DNA of 64,000 bases from Chlorokybus atmophyticus (lineage: Eukaryota > Streptophyta > Chlorokybophyceae > Chlorokybales > Chlorokybaceae), in the NCBI GenBank assembly GCA_009103225.1, contig RHPI01000003.1, positions 345,332-409,331 on the forward strand, in the 5' to 3' direction. Numbering within the stretch: position 1 is the stretch's first letter; each line of letters opens with the position of its first letter. The notes beneath the pieces were generated by a model. The model was given only the letters and a program-made list of their open reading frames with translations. It did not search any database and was not told the DNA's origin. The position numbers and the translations under genes are program-made. Positions 1-10,782 of the stretch are shown here, piece by piece.

Positions 1-1
1 G

Positions 2-259
2 AACCTGGTAAACCCCAATGCAGACTTCCAGGACACCAACATTGGGAAGGGCAATATTGTGGTGCAGGTGCACCACATCATCACCCAAGCGCCGCGCGTG
101 GTAGATGGAAAGGTTAACACACCTCCAGCAGCGAGTACGCCAATATTATTCAAGTGCGGTGGTGAGGAGTTGGTGACAATGATGCAAGGTAAGAGCTTGC
201 TGAAGCTAACTTCTGGTGCAAATGTGGGCCACGCATGGAGTGATGACGTGATTTTGTAG
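2..259 (+). CDS. partial open frame of unknown function at the left edge
   Basis: A frame is open from the window edge to a stop at 259, with residues such as NLVNPNADF, GKGNIVVQVHH and ILFKCGGEELV. A possible GT donor lies at 189 (after ATGATGCAAG). A second frame from 261 reads HAEVEAGDELRWHANLIGDE and ends in a Lys/Ser-rich tail near 390, so the two may be exons of one gene or a frameshifted relic. The composition looks protein-like, but I do not recognise the family. The start lies outside the window. The surroundings are transposon-rich, so a repeat-borne frame is equally possible. Confidence 0.3.
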   Translation, partial: NLVNPNADFQDTNIGKGNIVVQVHHIITQAPRVVDGKVNTPPAASTPILFKCGGEELVTMMQGKSLLKLTSGANVGHAWSDDVIL

Positions 260-390
260 ACATGCAGAGGTTGAGGCTGGAGATGAGTTGCGCTGGCATG
301 CCAACCTGATTGGAGATGAGAGCATAAAGACTGCTGCAAAGAAGGCGGGAGGTGGCAAGCAAAAGAGCAGCAGTCAGAATCGGAAGAGGT

Positions 391-1224
391 AGGTGAGCGA
401 GGAAGTGGCGTTGCGGAGGGGGAAAAGGGAGCATGGTCCGGAGGTTGTTGGGCTAGCACATTGTTAGCCACAGGAGTCTCTTCGGTAGCAGCATTGTTGC
501 TGATTGCAATGCTAAGTTAGCTAGATGCTAGCCTAGAACTGGTTGATTCTGCATTTAAATTTCGACATTGCACATCATCTACCATTGTCACCACATGCAT
601 TATGTACGCACGCAACCATGCATTATCAACAGATGCATACAACACTTTGTTCAGGATCTGGCTTGAAACGATGGGACTCAAATTGTGTGCAATTGTGACA
701 CTTCGTGCATACCGCAACCGAAACTTGGTTCGGCGTCTGGCATGAGTGTTAAAGACTGTAATCTGAGCAAATGAAACTCTTCGTATAGACTACGGCTTAA
801 AGCTTTTTACGGATCCAAATAACACACTATGTCAAGGTGTAAGCTGATCACAAACTTAATGCTAACCAGATCAGTCACAAAGATAAAGATGTGGACGAAA
901 TAACTGATCAGAAACAACAAATAATGACACCTGATCCACTGCAAAGTGCCCACCAAGGTTAAAACATTATTGAGGATGCAGAGGTAAACAACCACTACAT
1001 AGCATTAAGATCAATGTTCTTAATGCATAATCTATCGAGCAATTAGTGCAGGATTTGGCCATTATCAAGTTCAAGAACAGACGGATACCGAAAAATTTTA
1101 ATGCACGCCTTCTAAATCATCTTAATGGCAGCTGGATACCAAACTAAATTGTGACTAAGGCAAGAAGAGAGGTAGAAATCAGTACTCGGTTGCTACCACA
1201 AACCCAATTAAGTTACAACTGGAT
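391..1224. other. intergenic, nothing recognised
   Basis: AT-rich stretch with only short frames and no recognisable protein, RNA or repeat boundary on either strand. Confidence 0.5.
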
Positions 1225-1885
1225 TATAAACCAAGTTGTGGTCCAAGCCAGATTGTTGAGGGGCCATTTCTACCGGTGCATGTACAGCGGGCTTTGCTCA
1301 TACAGTTCAGGACGGACCGGTGCGGGCTGACGTGGCGCAGTCTGCATGGTATCATGCAGAGTCCAGAACAGCTTGAGTGCCAACTCCAGTACAATAGACG
1401 GTCTGACCACAAAGACGCGGTCTCGCCCGGAGGCGCCGTGCCGGCGAGGATTTCAGCCTCTAGTTGCCGCTGAGTCTGTTCTGGCAGGGTGTGATATTCA
1501 GGCAGTGTGAAGACTCGGTCACTGCGTTCGACGCATGTTGTGCGCTGTCCTCTGCGCCTAAACGCAATAGTAGTGGGATCTGCTCTTCGCATGATGGTCT
1601 CCCATACGCGCTCAGCTTGCTGACCACGCGGGACAGCCCAAGTGACGTCGAGGACGGGCAATGTGGATGCGCGCGTCGCTGCAGTAGCAACGGGCTCGCC
1701 AATGACACCGTTAATGGTTGCGAGAGTGCCGCTCAATGGCGCGAGAGTGGTCTCAACGCTCGCTGACACAGGTGGTCCTGCAGTGGAGCGGGACCGGTGC
1801 GACCTACTGCTGCAGGGTCGGTGACAGCAGTGGCTGTTGCCAACGTGCTCACCAGTGCTGGCGTCATGATGCTCATTGATGTACC
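1225..1885 (-). pseudogene. fragment of the gag-side ORF of a methyltransferase-type Gypsy element
   Basis: The minus-strand reading contains TPALVSTLATATAV, RGQQAERVWETI, DPTTIAFRRRG and CVERSDRVFTLPEY. These match, residue for residue with scattered changes, the ORF at 53,113-54,102 in the large Gypsy element of this window. DNA similarity is also visible, for example the shared stretch around the ATGCAGAGTCCAGA motif. The fragment is cut on both sides and its frame breaks at its 3' end, so it is a dead piece of a second copy of that family. Confidence 0.75.
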
Positions 1886-3071
1886 CACTCTGTATAGGCC
1901 GTGCAAGGGTTGATCAGACCCTTCTACTAAGGAAAGCACCCCTCCCATCTCCTGTAAGCAAGCTACACAACTTAGTGTTTAATGTTATAGGTTGTAGCCA
2001 ATGTAGCCAATGTAGCCAATTCAGAACATCTCGCGTGCAAGGGAGCTTTGGTAAGACCTTGTAGCAGTGGGCCACGATGTAAAGGAAGAGGAGGTGATGT
2101 GGATTGTTTTAGCTGGCGTAGGAAAGAGCTTTGCTACGCTAGTGACTGTGTTGGCATCCTAAAATGTGGTTTTGAAGTTTGCTGCTAGCGATGGAAGGCA
2201 AGTTTGATGTTTAGGAGATAGAGAATGGTGGACAACCTATCGCACTTGCTGCCTTGCCTTCTCAACACACACGAAGCTGGAGCAAAGCAGGTGATGGGAA
2301 GCCATCACGTGACAAAGAGTGTCACTACTGCAAGATGAAGGACCACTTCACTCGCGAGTGCTAGAAGAGGATCCACGATGAGGCAACCAAGGAGGAGCAC
2401 GCCACAATGGCGATTGCTTTCTAGCATTGGTAAGGACCTCAAGGAGTTGCAGTGGATGGTGATCGTTCGTCCTCTCCCACTGCAAGGGCGCGTAAAGGAC
2501 ATGCGTAGACGGAGGTCGCAGACATAAAGGTCTGTGAGAGTTACTGCTAGCCTATGAGGAGTTGCTGATGTCGAGCTGCATACACCAGAGGTGGCATTGC
2601 TGTGGAGTTGGATTTTGGTAGCACGAGTGTGCGGTACTGGTTAGAAAACTTCATTTGATTGGCATGCAAGGATTGAGTTGTATAGCTAGCTAGCAGGAGA
2701 TGGGAGGGGTGCTTTTTTGGGGTAGAAGGGTCTAATCAACCCTTGCAAGGCCTACACTCAAGTACAGCATTGCTAAGGTAAAAAACTCAGCGTAGTTTAT
2801 AGCATAATTTGCCATTGAGGGAGTCTTCGGAACCACCTGAGCAAGGTCAGGCGCAGCGTGGTGGAACCAGATGCGACAACTATTAGGAGGAAACAAGGAG
2901 TATTGAAACCTTGCAGTCTTGCTGGCTGCACGAAGAGAAGGATGATGTCATATAGACAAGCATCAAGTCCATGGGAGCAACACATCCGTGGGAGTGTTTT
3001 ATGGAGTAAGTTATTGTGGTTAAGCTTGCGAGATGAACTTGGAGTTCAAGGTCAAGCTGCTCGTGTGGGAG
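1886..3071 (+). mobile_element. fragment of a pol-less Copia-type element (gag with zinc knuckle, 3' region)
   Basis: Around 2060-2440 the plus strand encodes a degraded Copia gag (VGHDVKEEEVMWIVLA, then the zinc knuckle CHYCKMKDHFTREC with correct CX2CX4HX4C spacing). It is broken by stops and frameshifts. The stretch from 2060 to 3071 is colinear with 16,190-17,800 in the complete insertion at 14,132-18,167, so both belong to one family. At 1876-1970 there is an inverted copy of the segment at 2690-2760. Three tandem GTAGCCAAT units lie at 2000-2026. Confidence 0.75.
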
Positions 3072-3178
3072 TGTTAAATGTTATAGGTTGTAGAAAGTAC
3101 ATGTATAGGCGGCGCCTACATGTAATTGGTACAATCAGCTTAACCTTTATAGTTACGAGAGTTATGAGAGTTACATGA
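3072..3178 (+). repeat. truncated start of a Copia-type LTR
   Basis: Begins TGTTAAATGTTATAGG directly after a purine-rich GTGTGGGAG, as expected where an internal region meets its 3' LTR. It shares the palindromic AGGCGGCGCCT block with the LTRs at 9124, 14,132 and 17,805. It breaks off near 3178, just before the poly-C gap. Confidence 0.75.
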
Positions 3179-3235
3179 GAGAGCCCAAGCCCAAGGCGAA
3201 GGCGGCCTACACTCCCAACAAGGGGCGGGGCCAGT

Positions 3236-3237
<2 letters not shown>

Positions 3238-3275
<38 letters not shown>

Positions 3276-3308
3276 NNNNNNNNNNCCCCCCCCCCCCCCC
3301 CCCCCCCC
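3238..3308. other. assembly gap of 10 N inside a poly-C tract
   Basis: Ten N are flanked on both sides by more than 20 cytosines. The short frames called through it are artefacts of the homopolymer. Confidence 0.95.
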
Positions 3309-3362
3309 GCTACTCTGGATCTTATGCATATCGTGCGGGGCATAACAGTTACAAGGCCGCGC

Positions 3363-4690
3363 CTATGCAGCTGCCTCCTTAATTGCCTTCTTAAGGCGCT
3401 TTGCCTCTGCATTGTCCGTAGCTAGAGGGTCTCTCATGAGCTCCTCCACCACTTTCCAACTATGCTTGTTGGCCACTTCCACATGGTGGAACTGCATGCA
3501 CACCTCGTCCAATGCTGGTGCACAGAGCACATGTGAGCAACACTGGTTGCGGCCATTCATGCATAGGCTTAGAGCCATTGGGTTTAACGCCAGGCGCACC
3601 CGCATTGACATCACCATCTCCCACATGCGAACATAATGGCAAACCTGTTGTGCCTTTTACCTTGCTATGAATAGTCATAATGTGAATACAGAGGAGTGGA
3701 CATGCAAGGGTGTTAAGTGCGGGCCCTCCCCCCCCCTACCAGACACGGGGGGAGGAGGGATGCGGAACAATGTATGTATAGATGCCTCTACATAGATGAC
3801 AAGCCCGCACCTTCATAAGGCCGATGATGCACGCATGTGCATGTTCACATAAGTAAAGTCCGCACCCTCATGCGTGTCCTACATGTGTGCTCGTGCAAAT
3901 GGCCATGCTCAACAAAGAATGAGCCCACCTTTCATGTTGTCTTTGCGGCCTTTAGCGAAGTGGAAATCCTCGGCGAGGTGAGAGGGCACACAATCAAATG
4001 AGGCCGCCACCGAGGCAATGTAAGCCGCCACGTCGATGTGTTGCCGAGCCCGCTAATTCATGTTCTCCTTCCAAGGGACCGCGGGTTCGCTAAAGCGAAT
4101 GGCCAATGCCTTCGCACGAGCATTCGGTGTAATGGAGTCGCCTTTGTCGCGGCGAAGGATGCTCACGAGTAGCGGGTGGTTGGGCTCATTGACGGGCTCA
4201 TCATGAGGATGACGGGCGCCTTTCCACGCCTAAGACGCATGTTTTCCGCCTCCAACTCCTCTAACCTCCTCACCATGGCCTCCGTGGGTGTCATGGACGG
4301 GGTGGAAGTGTTGGAGAGCGGGCTTGCCCCCCTTTTGTTACGCTTGTGTAAGTGACAACGGGCGGGGCCTCATCATCCTCGTCCTCATCATCGTCACCAT
4401 CACCCTCCTTGTTCACCTCCTCTTCTCCCACCTCCACGGGGGGGCGCACCCGTCTCTCCACACTCACCGCTCTTCTCTCCTCCTCCTCACTCAAGGTGTG
4501 GCGATGCGGACTTGTAGCCCGCGCCAACCTATTGGCGGCAAGCCTAGCCGCCTTGGCCGTGGCTTCCACGTCCTCTCCATCGCCACGGGCACTTTTTAAC
4601 CGTGTGGTGGTCATGGAGGTCGACCGCCTATTCTTCCTCCTAACCACACTCACCACCCTCGCCAAGGATGGCGCCGCCGCGCTAGGGTTT
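3363..4690 (-). pseudogene. repeat-encoded protein of unknown function (copy 1)
   Basis: The minus strand carries, in order, a basic N-terminus (RRKNRRSTSMTTTRLK), a long acidic stretch rich in Asp and Glu, a Leu-zipper-like LEELEAENMRLR, a block PWKENM followed by IDVAAYIASVAASF and SHLAEDFHFAKG, and a C-terminal block WKVVEELMRDPLATDNAEAKRLKKA. The frame is interrupted by several stops. A clearly related, also broken, copy lies on the plus strand at 19,580-20,860 and ends in GWTVVEELTKDYVATGDAEAKRLKKA. Presence in several copies beside LTR elements marks it as a mobile-element protein, perhaps gag-like or DNA-binding. I cannot name the family. Confidence 0.6.
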
Positions 4691-4845
4691 CAAGCGACTA
4701 AATAAGGAGCTGGTGACTCACAACTCACATCTGGTGAGTGCTTGTGCCCCCAAGTGCCCAAGGCACTAGGGGCACAAGAGTCTCATAACTCATTAACGAG
4801 TTCTTAGGTTCATGGGCGCGCATTTCATGCGCTTCATGAACCCAT
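4642..4845. repeat. dispersed direct repeat, copy 1 (copy 2 at 17,391-17,600)
   Basis: About 200 bp that are nearly identical to 17,391-17,600, including GGATGGCGCCGCCG, the TGACTCACAACTCAC block and CATTTCATGCGCTT. It lies at the 5' side of the unknown repeat-encoded protein, so it is probably the leader or terminal region of that element. Confidence 0.8.
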
Positions 4846-6002
4846 ATATCTCAACCCCTCAACAGCAGCGTCCTTAGCTAATGAGGTGAGCCGTTTCCCG
4901 ACTGCAACATCTCCTCCACCATATTCACACGTCCACCGCCGCGCGCATTGCGTGCATGTGCAGCAAACTTTGCCTTGAAGATGGGGCAGTTGGAGCGCAT
5001 GTGTTCAATAGAAGAGCACTCCCAACACTTTCGAACTGCCTTGGCATCTTCCCGACCCTTCACACCCCTCTTTGAAGCATGGAAAACACCCACCTTCATT
5101 GGTGTAGGTCCTGAGCCAGCCCCCGCAGCTGTTGCAGCTCCTGAACCAGCTTAAAAAGTGTATACGAGCTATACACACCTCCCCGTGACTGCTTGACGCG
5201 CCCACGGTCAGTGTCTTTGGCAGTACCCTTGAAGTACAACACGTCCGTACGCTCGGCGATCCGAATGGTCTCTGCAAGAGACTTGGCGTCACAAAGCTCA
5301 GCTTCCTTGCGACAAAAAGTCTTCAACCCGCGCATATAGTGGTCCAGCTGTTCCTCCTCAGTCATGTTGGGTATAAAGAGCACAAGACGCTAAAATGCAG
5401 ATGTGTAGGCCATCACGGACTGCGTGCGCACAAGTGTAGAGAGCTGATCGCGTGCCGTCTTCATGCTTTGCACCGGTACGAACTGTTTCTTCACCTCAGC
5501 GGCCAGCTCAGCTACGGTGACAAAGGGGACCTCAAGACCAGCTTCCACACGAGCACAACGATGACGCCACCACACAAGTGCAGCTCCCTCAAAGAAAGTA
5601 GCAGCCATATCGACATGGAGATGTACGGGTACCTCGATGAGCTTCAACTATGACTAGACAGCAAACACCCACTTCTCAACGCAATCACCATTCCTCTGGC
5701 CCTTGCATGGCTTTGGTTTTTGGCACTTTCACGCAACGAGAGGCTGGTGGAAGAGCCATAGGTGCAGCAATAGGCGTAGCCGCACGCGCTTGTGCCAAGA
5801 CTTCTTGAAAATGTGCCGCTTGAGCTTGGGCAGGAGCTTGAACGCGTTGCAGCTCCTCATGAGTAGCGACCAGCACTTGCTAAAGCTCCACAACACGTGC
5901 ATCATCCATTGGAGCGTCCATAAACTGAAAATTACCTCACACACCAATGATATAGTTAAGATATAGTTAATATCCCTTTAAAACAAAAACTCAACCCTTC
6001 CA
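4846..6002 (-). pseudogene. Gypsy element B: gag with CCHC zinc knuckle
   Basis: Read on minus from the primer-binding site, this gives a capsid-like gag (FEGAALVWWRHR, then FIPNMTEEEQLDHYMRGLK and LAETIRIAERTDVLYFK) and a nucleocapsid zinc knuckle CWECSSIEHMRSNC with exact CX2CX4HX4C spacing, ending RVNMVEEMLQSGNG. Frames shift at least twice. The protein would package genomic RNA of the element. It is the same family as the gag of element A (11,250-11,815): both contain IPNMTEEEQLD, AEAIRIAER or AETIRIAER, and LYFK. The rest of the element is missing beyond 4846, where another repeat begins. Confidence 0.85.
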
Positions 6003-6018
6003 AGGGCTCCAATACCAA
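6003..6018 (-). other. Gypsy primer-binding site
   Basis: Immediately after the LTR end (minus ...TGTTACA) comes TTGGTATTGGAGCC. This resembles the usual initiator-methionine tRNA primer site TGGTATCAGAGC of plant LTR elements, with a few changes. It fixes the direction of element B as minus. Confidence 0.7.
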
Positions 6019-7204
6019 TGTAACAATGCTCGTGCTCACATACGCAGCACACAAGTCATACAACACATATGTGCATCTGAGCACAGTCTTCACACCGGAA
6101 CCTTGCCATTTCCCGCGCACGCGTCGAGCACGCACACGCGCACGAACAATACTACTTCCCACGCCAAGCTAAAACGCAGCAGTATGCCTTAGATTACGCC
6201 TCTCTCAAGCATACACCAGCATGCTCACAGCAAAAAGCAGAAAACAAGAGTTGGTTGTAGTATACAGGGTTTCTATTTATACAAGCACACCAACCAAGCA
6301 GCATAATAACCAGGCGTTTTGTCGATAATGTACCAAATCTAAAGGACCTGTATAAGTGTAGACTGCTACCCCGCGCGTCGGAGTACATTTCTCGCGGCAG
6401 CTGACTGAGCAGTCCGCGTCACAAGGTATTGCGCAGCGATAGCTGACAATGCAGTCCGCATCACATAGCAGGTACCGTGCAGTCTGGCCAGCTGCGTCAC
6501 CACCGCCTTAGTAGGTCACGTCGCTAGCAGGCACCTGCCAGGCTGGTCGCAGGCGAAGCCGCGCGTGGCAGCAAAGCGCCGCCTGTACAACTTGTAAAAG
6601 CCCCTCATAAAGCCTTGATGAAGCCAGAAGAATGACAAAACACATATTGTACATGTAGTAAACTATGAAAAAAGGTCCATGCTGATACACCAATTGTGTA
6701 GCGCCTTGGAGCATTACACAAGCAAGCACACACCAGGAAAAACGCTAGCACCCCCTGCTAACCACCACCAAGCTTGCACACTAGGAACTAGGGAGCTAAA
6801 GGATTGTATGGCACTTTGTAGAATGTCGCTTTTTTACCTACCAATCTGCACATGCTATTGTCTAGACGATTTCCGTGCGACACAAAACTAGATGCTAAAA
6901 TATTATTGCAGAATCTTGTTGTATACTTCTAGACCTTTCTTACGCACCAAAGATCTCCTCATCAGGTGCTTATATGGTCAAGATATACTACTTGGCGCCA
7001 GGCTTTTTTAAGAATCTGGACGAGCCCTTTTCGACTGGAACTCCGTTTTCTCGCACCTTTTTGACTCTTGGTCCTGGGGCCACGGTCGATATCCGCGGTA
7101 GACTTATGATTCGAGAATATCTGCCACAAGTCATGAAAACGTGGTGCTTGATAAATGGGCCCAAAAAGGTCCTAGATCCATGAAACTTGGCCGCGATTGT
7201 TACA
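6019..7204 (-). repeat. Gypsy LTR shared by elements A and B
   Basis: Bounded by TGTAACA at 7204 (minus start) and TGTTACA at 6019 (minus end). On its right it is preceded by the polypurine tract and 3' end of element A. On its left it is followed by the primer site and gag of element B. It therefore serves as 3' LTR of A and 5' LTR of B. A solo relative lies at 14,471-15,108. Compared with that 638-bp copy, this one carries roughly 550 bp of extra sequence between about 6180 and 6670. Confidence 0.8.
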
Positions 7205-7220
7205 CTCCTCCCCCCTTAGG
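7205..7220 (-). other. polypurine tract of element A
   Basis: Minus strand AAGGGGGGAGGAG abuts the LTR start TGTAACA. This is the usual plus-strand priming site of LTR elements. Confidence 0.8.
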
Positions 7221-7805
7221 TGAGCTTCGTCCTCGGAGCTTTCGAGGATTCTTTGGTTGTCATTGCAAATACTGTTGCAAGATATGTTGTGCAATTGCTA
7301 AGTGCTCCTCTGGTTCTCAAGTGGCTTCATGCATCGGGTAGCCTTTCCACTTCACCAAGTATTTGCATACGTTGCGCACCATGTTCTCACCCACTATGTC
7401 TTTTATTTCGTATTTCGTGTGACCTTCCATAACGAGCTTTTGCGGTGGACGCAATGGTGGCTCTCCTCGATATGATTTCAGCAGGGGTATGTGAAAAAAC
7501 AAGATGAATGTGCATAGAGTCGGGGGATTGCACTTTGTACGCCACATTCGAAACCACTTGGATGACTTGATATGGCCCAAGCTAGCGTTTACTTTACTTG
7601 CGAACTCTAGCACGAACCTGTAAGTTCCTCGCAGAATGCAATACCATGTCGCCTTTGCGAAATGTGACATATCGGCGACGCGCGTCTGCGTATGGTTTTG
7701 CCTATGTTGCGCTATCAATAGCGCCTCTGTCGCTGCCTTATTGATGTTTGCACATGTTGTAAACAGATCGCTTACAACTTCTACATGAATGTCACTTTGC
7801 CGCAA
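7221..7805 (-). pseudogene. Gypsy element A: integrase C-terminus and chromodomain
   Basis: The frame gives the end of integrase (ALLIAQHRQ, later FHIPLLKSYRGEPP, the GPY/F-type tail) and then a chromodomain with KYEIKDIVGENMV and KYLVKWKGYPMHEATW. The YLVKWKG core and following acidic or aromatic residues are typical of chromoviruses, where the domain directs integration to marked chromatin. Some residues of the integrase tail are out of frame, so it is a decayed copy. Confidence 0.9.
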
Positions 7806-7808
7806 TGT

Positions 7809-8505
7809 TCACGCCGTCAACGGTGTCAGCGGGTGTTGGTCGTAGTTCATGAGAAAGGGGGGGACACCCGTGCTTGCAATGGTGTGGTTGTTGATGGCAA
7901 ATTCCTCCACTTCCATTGACTCCGCCCAATGGTCTTGCCGTGCATTCATGTAGCAGCGCAACATATCTTCAGTTACACAGTTGGCTCGCTCCATTCGACC
8001 ATCGATTTACGAATGGAAAACCGTGCCAAACCTTGAGGTAGTACCCAGTGCACAATGCAGCGCCTCCCCAATTTACTTGTTAAGCGGGCATCACGGTTGC
8101 TCACAATGCTTTGTGGTAGTGCGTAAGAACAAAATATGCTTTGTACATAAGCTTGCTGCCTCTAGTGCCGTGCCACAAGACTCACTACACGGTGCCAAGC
8201 GTACCATTTAGCTGGTTCTGTGTTTAAACACGAGTATTGCGTCGTACCCTTCTGTTGCCTTTAGCAGCCCCGTAGTAAAGTCCATAGTAACTTGCTCCCA
8301 CTTGGACGATGGCACGGGAAGAGGTTGCAGCAACCCACCTGGCTTTTTGTTGCTTGTGACAGCAAGCGCTTTCACCCTTTAACATACGTCGCACATCGCT
8401 ACATACAGTCGCGTACATTGCAATGCATCTCCCGTGAGTAAAAGCGATGTTCCAAGCTTGCCAACGTCCTCTCCACCCCTTTGTGGCCAGCAATGGGTAC
8501 GTCAT
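7809..8505 (-). pseudogene. Gypsy element A: integrase core (H2C2 and rve)
   Basis: The minus reading holds ERANCVTEDMLRCYMNARQD, EEFAINNHTIASTGVPPF and NYDQHPLTPLT, the conserved end of the integrase catalytic core. Upstream, in shifting frames, is a zinc-binding H2C2-like stretch around 8380-8490 (GHKGVERTLASLEHRF, then paired cysteines). Several frameshifts separate the parts. This enzyme would join element cDNA to the host chromosome. Confidence 0.85.
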
Positions 8506-9123
8506 GAGCTTACTTAAAAGTCAAATGTGTATATGTGCAACATTGGGGATGTACAAGCGGCCATGATGCCATAGGCCGTCGTGCTTTGTCAAATGTCCAC
8601 TTGTGTCCATTATTGCGCGCATCATGTCCCGCAAGACTCTCCTACCTTTTGTGTCTGCGCACAAAAAACTTGTGGGATCTAATTCGCCTACTCCGAGTTC
8701 ACATAAGCGAGAGCTTGAATCGCATTCAACCCGCTTAGCGCGTCGGCCGCACTATTAAACGTACCGGGCTGATACTTGATCTAAAAATGAAAAAGTTAAA
8801 AGAACAACATCCACCGCGCTTGTCTCTGGCTCAAATGTGGTTGTTTCTGTAAGTACCTTCATGGGAATGGTCCGTCTTCAGCACGAACCGTTTGCCCTTA
8901 AAAAAGCATCGCCATTGTCGCAGCGCCATCACTTGCGCCCATAGCTCCTTCTTGTGCACAGGGTAGTTCAGCTCTGCTCCACTCAATTTCTCTTAAAAGA
9001 ATTTCTCGCTACAGGTTGAAGACTTGCCTTGGTCTTGCCGTAACACAGCTCCCACAATTGTGTCGGATGCGGCACAAGCAAGCATGAAGGGTTTATCCAT
9101 GTTGGGGTGAGCCAAGACGGGCG
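8506..9123 (-). pseudogene. Gypsy element A: RNase H region, 3' part
   Basis: Across several frames the minus strand gives LAHPNMDKPFMLACAASD, VGAVLRQDQGKSS and a KGKRFVLKTDH tail, which mark the RNase H-like domain of Ty3/Gypsy polyproteins. The domain is split from its 5' part (9476 onward) by a solo LTR insertion and is further broken by stops. Confidence 0.8.
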
Positions 9124-9470
9124 TGTTGAGAACTAGTGATGCGCCTAGTGTGTGTGTATTTGCCTCTTACATACAAGTGTGCACACATTAAGGACAAGTG
9201 CAGCAAGCATGCCAAGTATAGAGACAATGTGCGACCCACTGTATTAAGCAATATACAGTGTAATATATACTATGCTACTAAGCACTAGTCAACTCTAGTC
9301 AACTCTGGTCATAGTCAACACTAGTCAATGGTCAAAGTCATGGTTGACCATAACTGGCGTAAGTCCCGTAACTCTCGTAACTTGCGTAGCTATAAAGGTT
9401 AAGCTGATCGTACCAACTACATGTAGGCGCCGCCTATACATGTACTTTCGACAAGTCATAACATTTAATA
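9124..9470 (-). mobile_element. solo Copia-type LTR inserted in element A RNase H
   Basis: A 347-bp LTR in minus orientation: starts TATTAAATGTTATG (TG changed to TA) and ends CTCAACA. It is flanked by identical 5-bp duplications GGGCG at 9119-9123 and 9471-9475. Removing it rejoins the RNase H reading. Internal blocks (AGGCGGCGCCT, repeated GTTGACT motifs, GTGGGTCGCACATTGT) are shared with the LTRs of the insertion at 14,132-18,167. No internal region is left, so two LTRs have probably recombined. Confidence 0.93.
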
Positions 9471-9475
9471 GGGCG

Positions 9476-10360
9476 CCTCTGTCAACAGTTTTTGCAACGC
9501 AGCAAATGCATGCTCTTCCTTTGTAGACCAGCTCCAAAACTTCCCTTAAGTAAGGTGGTAAAAGGGGCCGCAATGTGCAAAAATGCCATGCTAAACTAGC
9601 AATAATACTCCTCAAGGCCCAAGAACAACATTACCTCCTTTACGCTGGTCGCGCCAGACCATTAGCGCACCACTTGCACTTTGATGGGGTCCGGCTTGAT
9701 CCCTTCGTGTGACATAATGTGGCCCAAGTACTCCACCTCGTGTAGCCAAAACTTGCTCTTCTGTTGCTGAGCGTACAACTTGTGCTTGCATAAGCGCTGC
9801 AACACGCGCCGTAGAAGACTCACATGCTTGTCTCTCGTCTTCGAGTATATTAGAATAAAATATCGTCGAGGTACACGAGGACTCCCTTACCCAGCAAGTT
9901 AGCAAAAACGCTATTCATTAACGTCTAAAAGGTCGATGGCGCGTTCATAAGCCCGAATGACAACACTAAGCACTCATAATGTCCTATAGCGCGTGATGAA
10001 CGCTGTCTTCTCCATGTCCTCAGGTGCGATGCGGATCTGATGATAACCTCCAGCAAGATCAAGTGTGGTAAAGTATTGCGCACCTTATGGATGCTTCAGC
10101 AACTCGTCAATATGCGCTAGTGGAAAGCAGTTTCTCTTTATGATGGCATTAAGCGCTCGGTAGTCAATGCACATGCGCAGGCTCACGTTTTTCTTTCGCA
10201 CAAACAATATTGGTGCACCATAAGGTGACTTACCTGGATGGATGCAACCTCTCTTTGGAAGATCCGCTATGTGCTTCTTGGCCTCCTCCAACTTCAGAGG
10301 TGACAACTTATGTGGCGTGTTGGGTGGCTTGTGCACGCCCTTGTCCAACTCCACACGGTG
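9476..10360 (-). pseudogene. Gypsy element A: reverse transcriptase
   Basis: Minus frames show PNTPHKLSPLKLEEAKKHIA, SPYGAPILFVRKK, RMCIDYRALNAIIKRNCFP, then the catalytic VLVYLDDILF near 9870, and EVEYLGHIM with PDPIKV further on. These are in the order of a Ty3/Gypsy reverse transcriptase. Frameshifts around 9850-10,080 break it. Confidence 0.92.
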
Positions 10361-10782
10361 ATGAACGCTCCGTCAGGGTGGCTGACCAGCTGAAAGTCCG
10401 TTCACTATGATATCTTGGTAGTCTTGAACAAGTTTGCACACCTCGGCGTCCATCGTGGCTATCTCAATGCAGTCACTCAGCTTTATTGCTGACTTTGATG
10501 TGCTATGACACACCATGCACAACCATGCAGCCTTCGCTCACTTGCACTTACTAAAACTTGAGAAATGATAATCCCACCTGATTGCGCATGCACTGCCTTT
10601 CCGTTGCTTGTATCCCCATTGCAGGTGCTCCATTAGTGTGCGTATACATGCACTAGCGATGTTCGACGTAGCTATGGCAAAGCCCTTCTTGTTTTCCACA
10701 TAAGAGTGGTCTTCCACTTCGATAGAGCACGCGCATACAACTTAAATGGACTCGCCATCATTGCCCTTGGTGAGCACACGCT

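Noticed and set aside
3140-3412. Gly-rich protein
   Set aside because: Translation of the poly-C/poly-G gap border.
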